Assembly: GCA_024697985.1 (NCBI GenBank)
Contig: JAILRX010000137.1
Span: 1 to 14,218 of the forward strand
Direction of reading: 5' to 3'
DNA length: 14,218 nucleotides
From: Treponemataceae bacterium
Lineage (GTDB): Bacteria; Spirochaetota; Spirochaetia; Treponematales; Treponemataceae
Shown here: in pieces, positions 13,837-14,218 of the stretch
How the letters are laid out: each line of letters starts with the position of its first letter
Position numbering within the stretch: the stretch's first letter is position 1
Program-made: the position numbers and the translations under genes
The notes under the pieces: model-generated
Told to the model about the DNA's origin: nothing
What the model saw: only the letters and a program-made list of their open reading frames with translations
Database searches by the model: none

Positions 13837-13847
13837 AAACCTAAAAC

Positions 13848-14218
13848 TTAGATTTTAAGTTCAAGACCTACACTTCCGTACAAAGTTCTTCGTGGAAAGC
13901 TTACTGTAGGATAAGTTGTTCCAGTTTCATAACCGGCAACTGTAACAGAAACGTCCGTTCGGTCCCATTCACAGATGAATCGTCCGCCAATAACCAAACC
14001 AAGGTGGTCACCAAAGAAGATCTTGAAATCAGCTCCGGCAATCAAACCAAGCGTAAAGCTGTCCTGAGTTGCAGAACGCAAGTCAGACAATTCGGCAAGA
14101 GCAATTGAGAAGTTAGGACCTGCACCGAAAGCAAGCTGCATGATCCAGAAATCATAAACGCTCCAGAGCATTGGAGAAAGATCCAAAAGGAGCTGTTCAT
14201 ACTCCTGAACTTCACCGC
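13848..14218 (-). CDS. Outer-membrane beta-barrel-type protein (C-terminal part, runs off the right edge)
   Basis: The frame is open to the window edge, and the TTG at 14186 is internal, so only about the last 122 residues are seen. They alternate between glycine- and aromatic-rich strands: LAFGAGPNFSIALAEL, FTLGLIAGADFKIFFGDHLGLVIGGRFICEW, and a final RRTLYGSVGLELKI. This matches the end of an outer-membrane beta-barrel of the kind common in treponemes. The last residue is Ile rather than the Phe typical of proteobacterial porins. The N-terminus and any signal peptide are outside the window. It shares the terminator with thrC. The barrel assignment rests on pattern only; ligand and family are not known. 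Confidence 0.6.
   Translation of the reverse strand, partial: GEVQEYEQLLLDLSPMLWSVYDFWIMQLAFGAGPNFSIALAELSDLRSATQDSFTLGLIAGADFKIFFGDHLGLVIGGRFICEWDRTDVSVTVAGYETGTTYPTVSFPRRTLYGSVGLELKI

Overview
The window looks like a chromosomal segment from a Treponema-like spirochaete, probably a free-living or gut species with its own amino-acid biosynthesis. The reasons are the general protein character, AT-leaning codon use, a treponemal-looking outer-membrane barrel at the right edge, and a gene order at the left (CapD-like dehydratase, DegT/SpsC-like aminotransferase, then a 'quinoline oxidoreductase'-like cluster). I recall that order from Treponema pallidum annotation around TP0077-TP0081, but I could not check it. 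The presence of threonine synthase argues against a host-restricted pathogen such as T. pallidum itself. No phage structural genes, IS elements, CRISPR arrays or rRNA are visible.

Layout. (1) 1-5329, plus strand: a tightly packed five-gene run. It holds the C-terminal part of a nucleotide-sugar 4,6-dehydratase, a PLP-dependent sugar aminotransferase, and three subunits shaped like a xanthine dehydrogenase/CO dehydrogenase (large molybdopterin-type, [2Fe-2S], FAD). The iron-sulphur and FAD subunits keep their ligands. The large subunit has lost every cofactor and catalytic motif I could place, including the active-site Glu. (2) 5330-5484: a convergent gap with a 21-bp tandem repeat. (3) 5485-8277, minus strand: ruvA-ruvB-queA operon. 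(4) 8324-8557: tRNA-Val(UAC) with a near-consensus promoter and a terminator further downstream. (5) 8728-9740: a complete tyrosine recombinase with its own terminator. (6) 9814-10320: ruvC on the plus strand, ending 1 nt from a convergent operon. (7) 12271-10322, minus strand: unknown 275-aa protein, hotdog thioesterase, metallo-beta-lactamase-fold hydrolase. (8) 12362-13774: thrC, followed by a bidirectional terminator shared with (9) a minus-strand outer-membrane protein that runs off the right edge.

How the parts fit. The dehydratase and aminotransferase would make a UDP-4-amino-sugar for a surface or flagellar glycan. The three redox-type subunits are translationally coupled to them through successive 11-nt gene overlaps, so the cell appears to make them together. 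This degenerate hydroxylase-like complex tied to sugar biosynthesis is the best candidate for an undescribed system. A second point of interest is the Holliday-junction module. ruvAB and ruvC are divergent and separated by the tRNA and the recombinase. Both ruvA and ruvC have a -10 hexamer exactly 7 nt before their ATG and no Shine-Dalgarno, which predicts leaderless mRNAs; the other genes examined mostly have recognisable ribosome binding sites.
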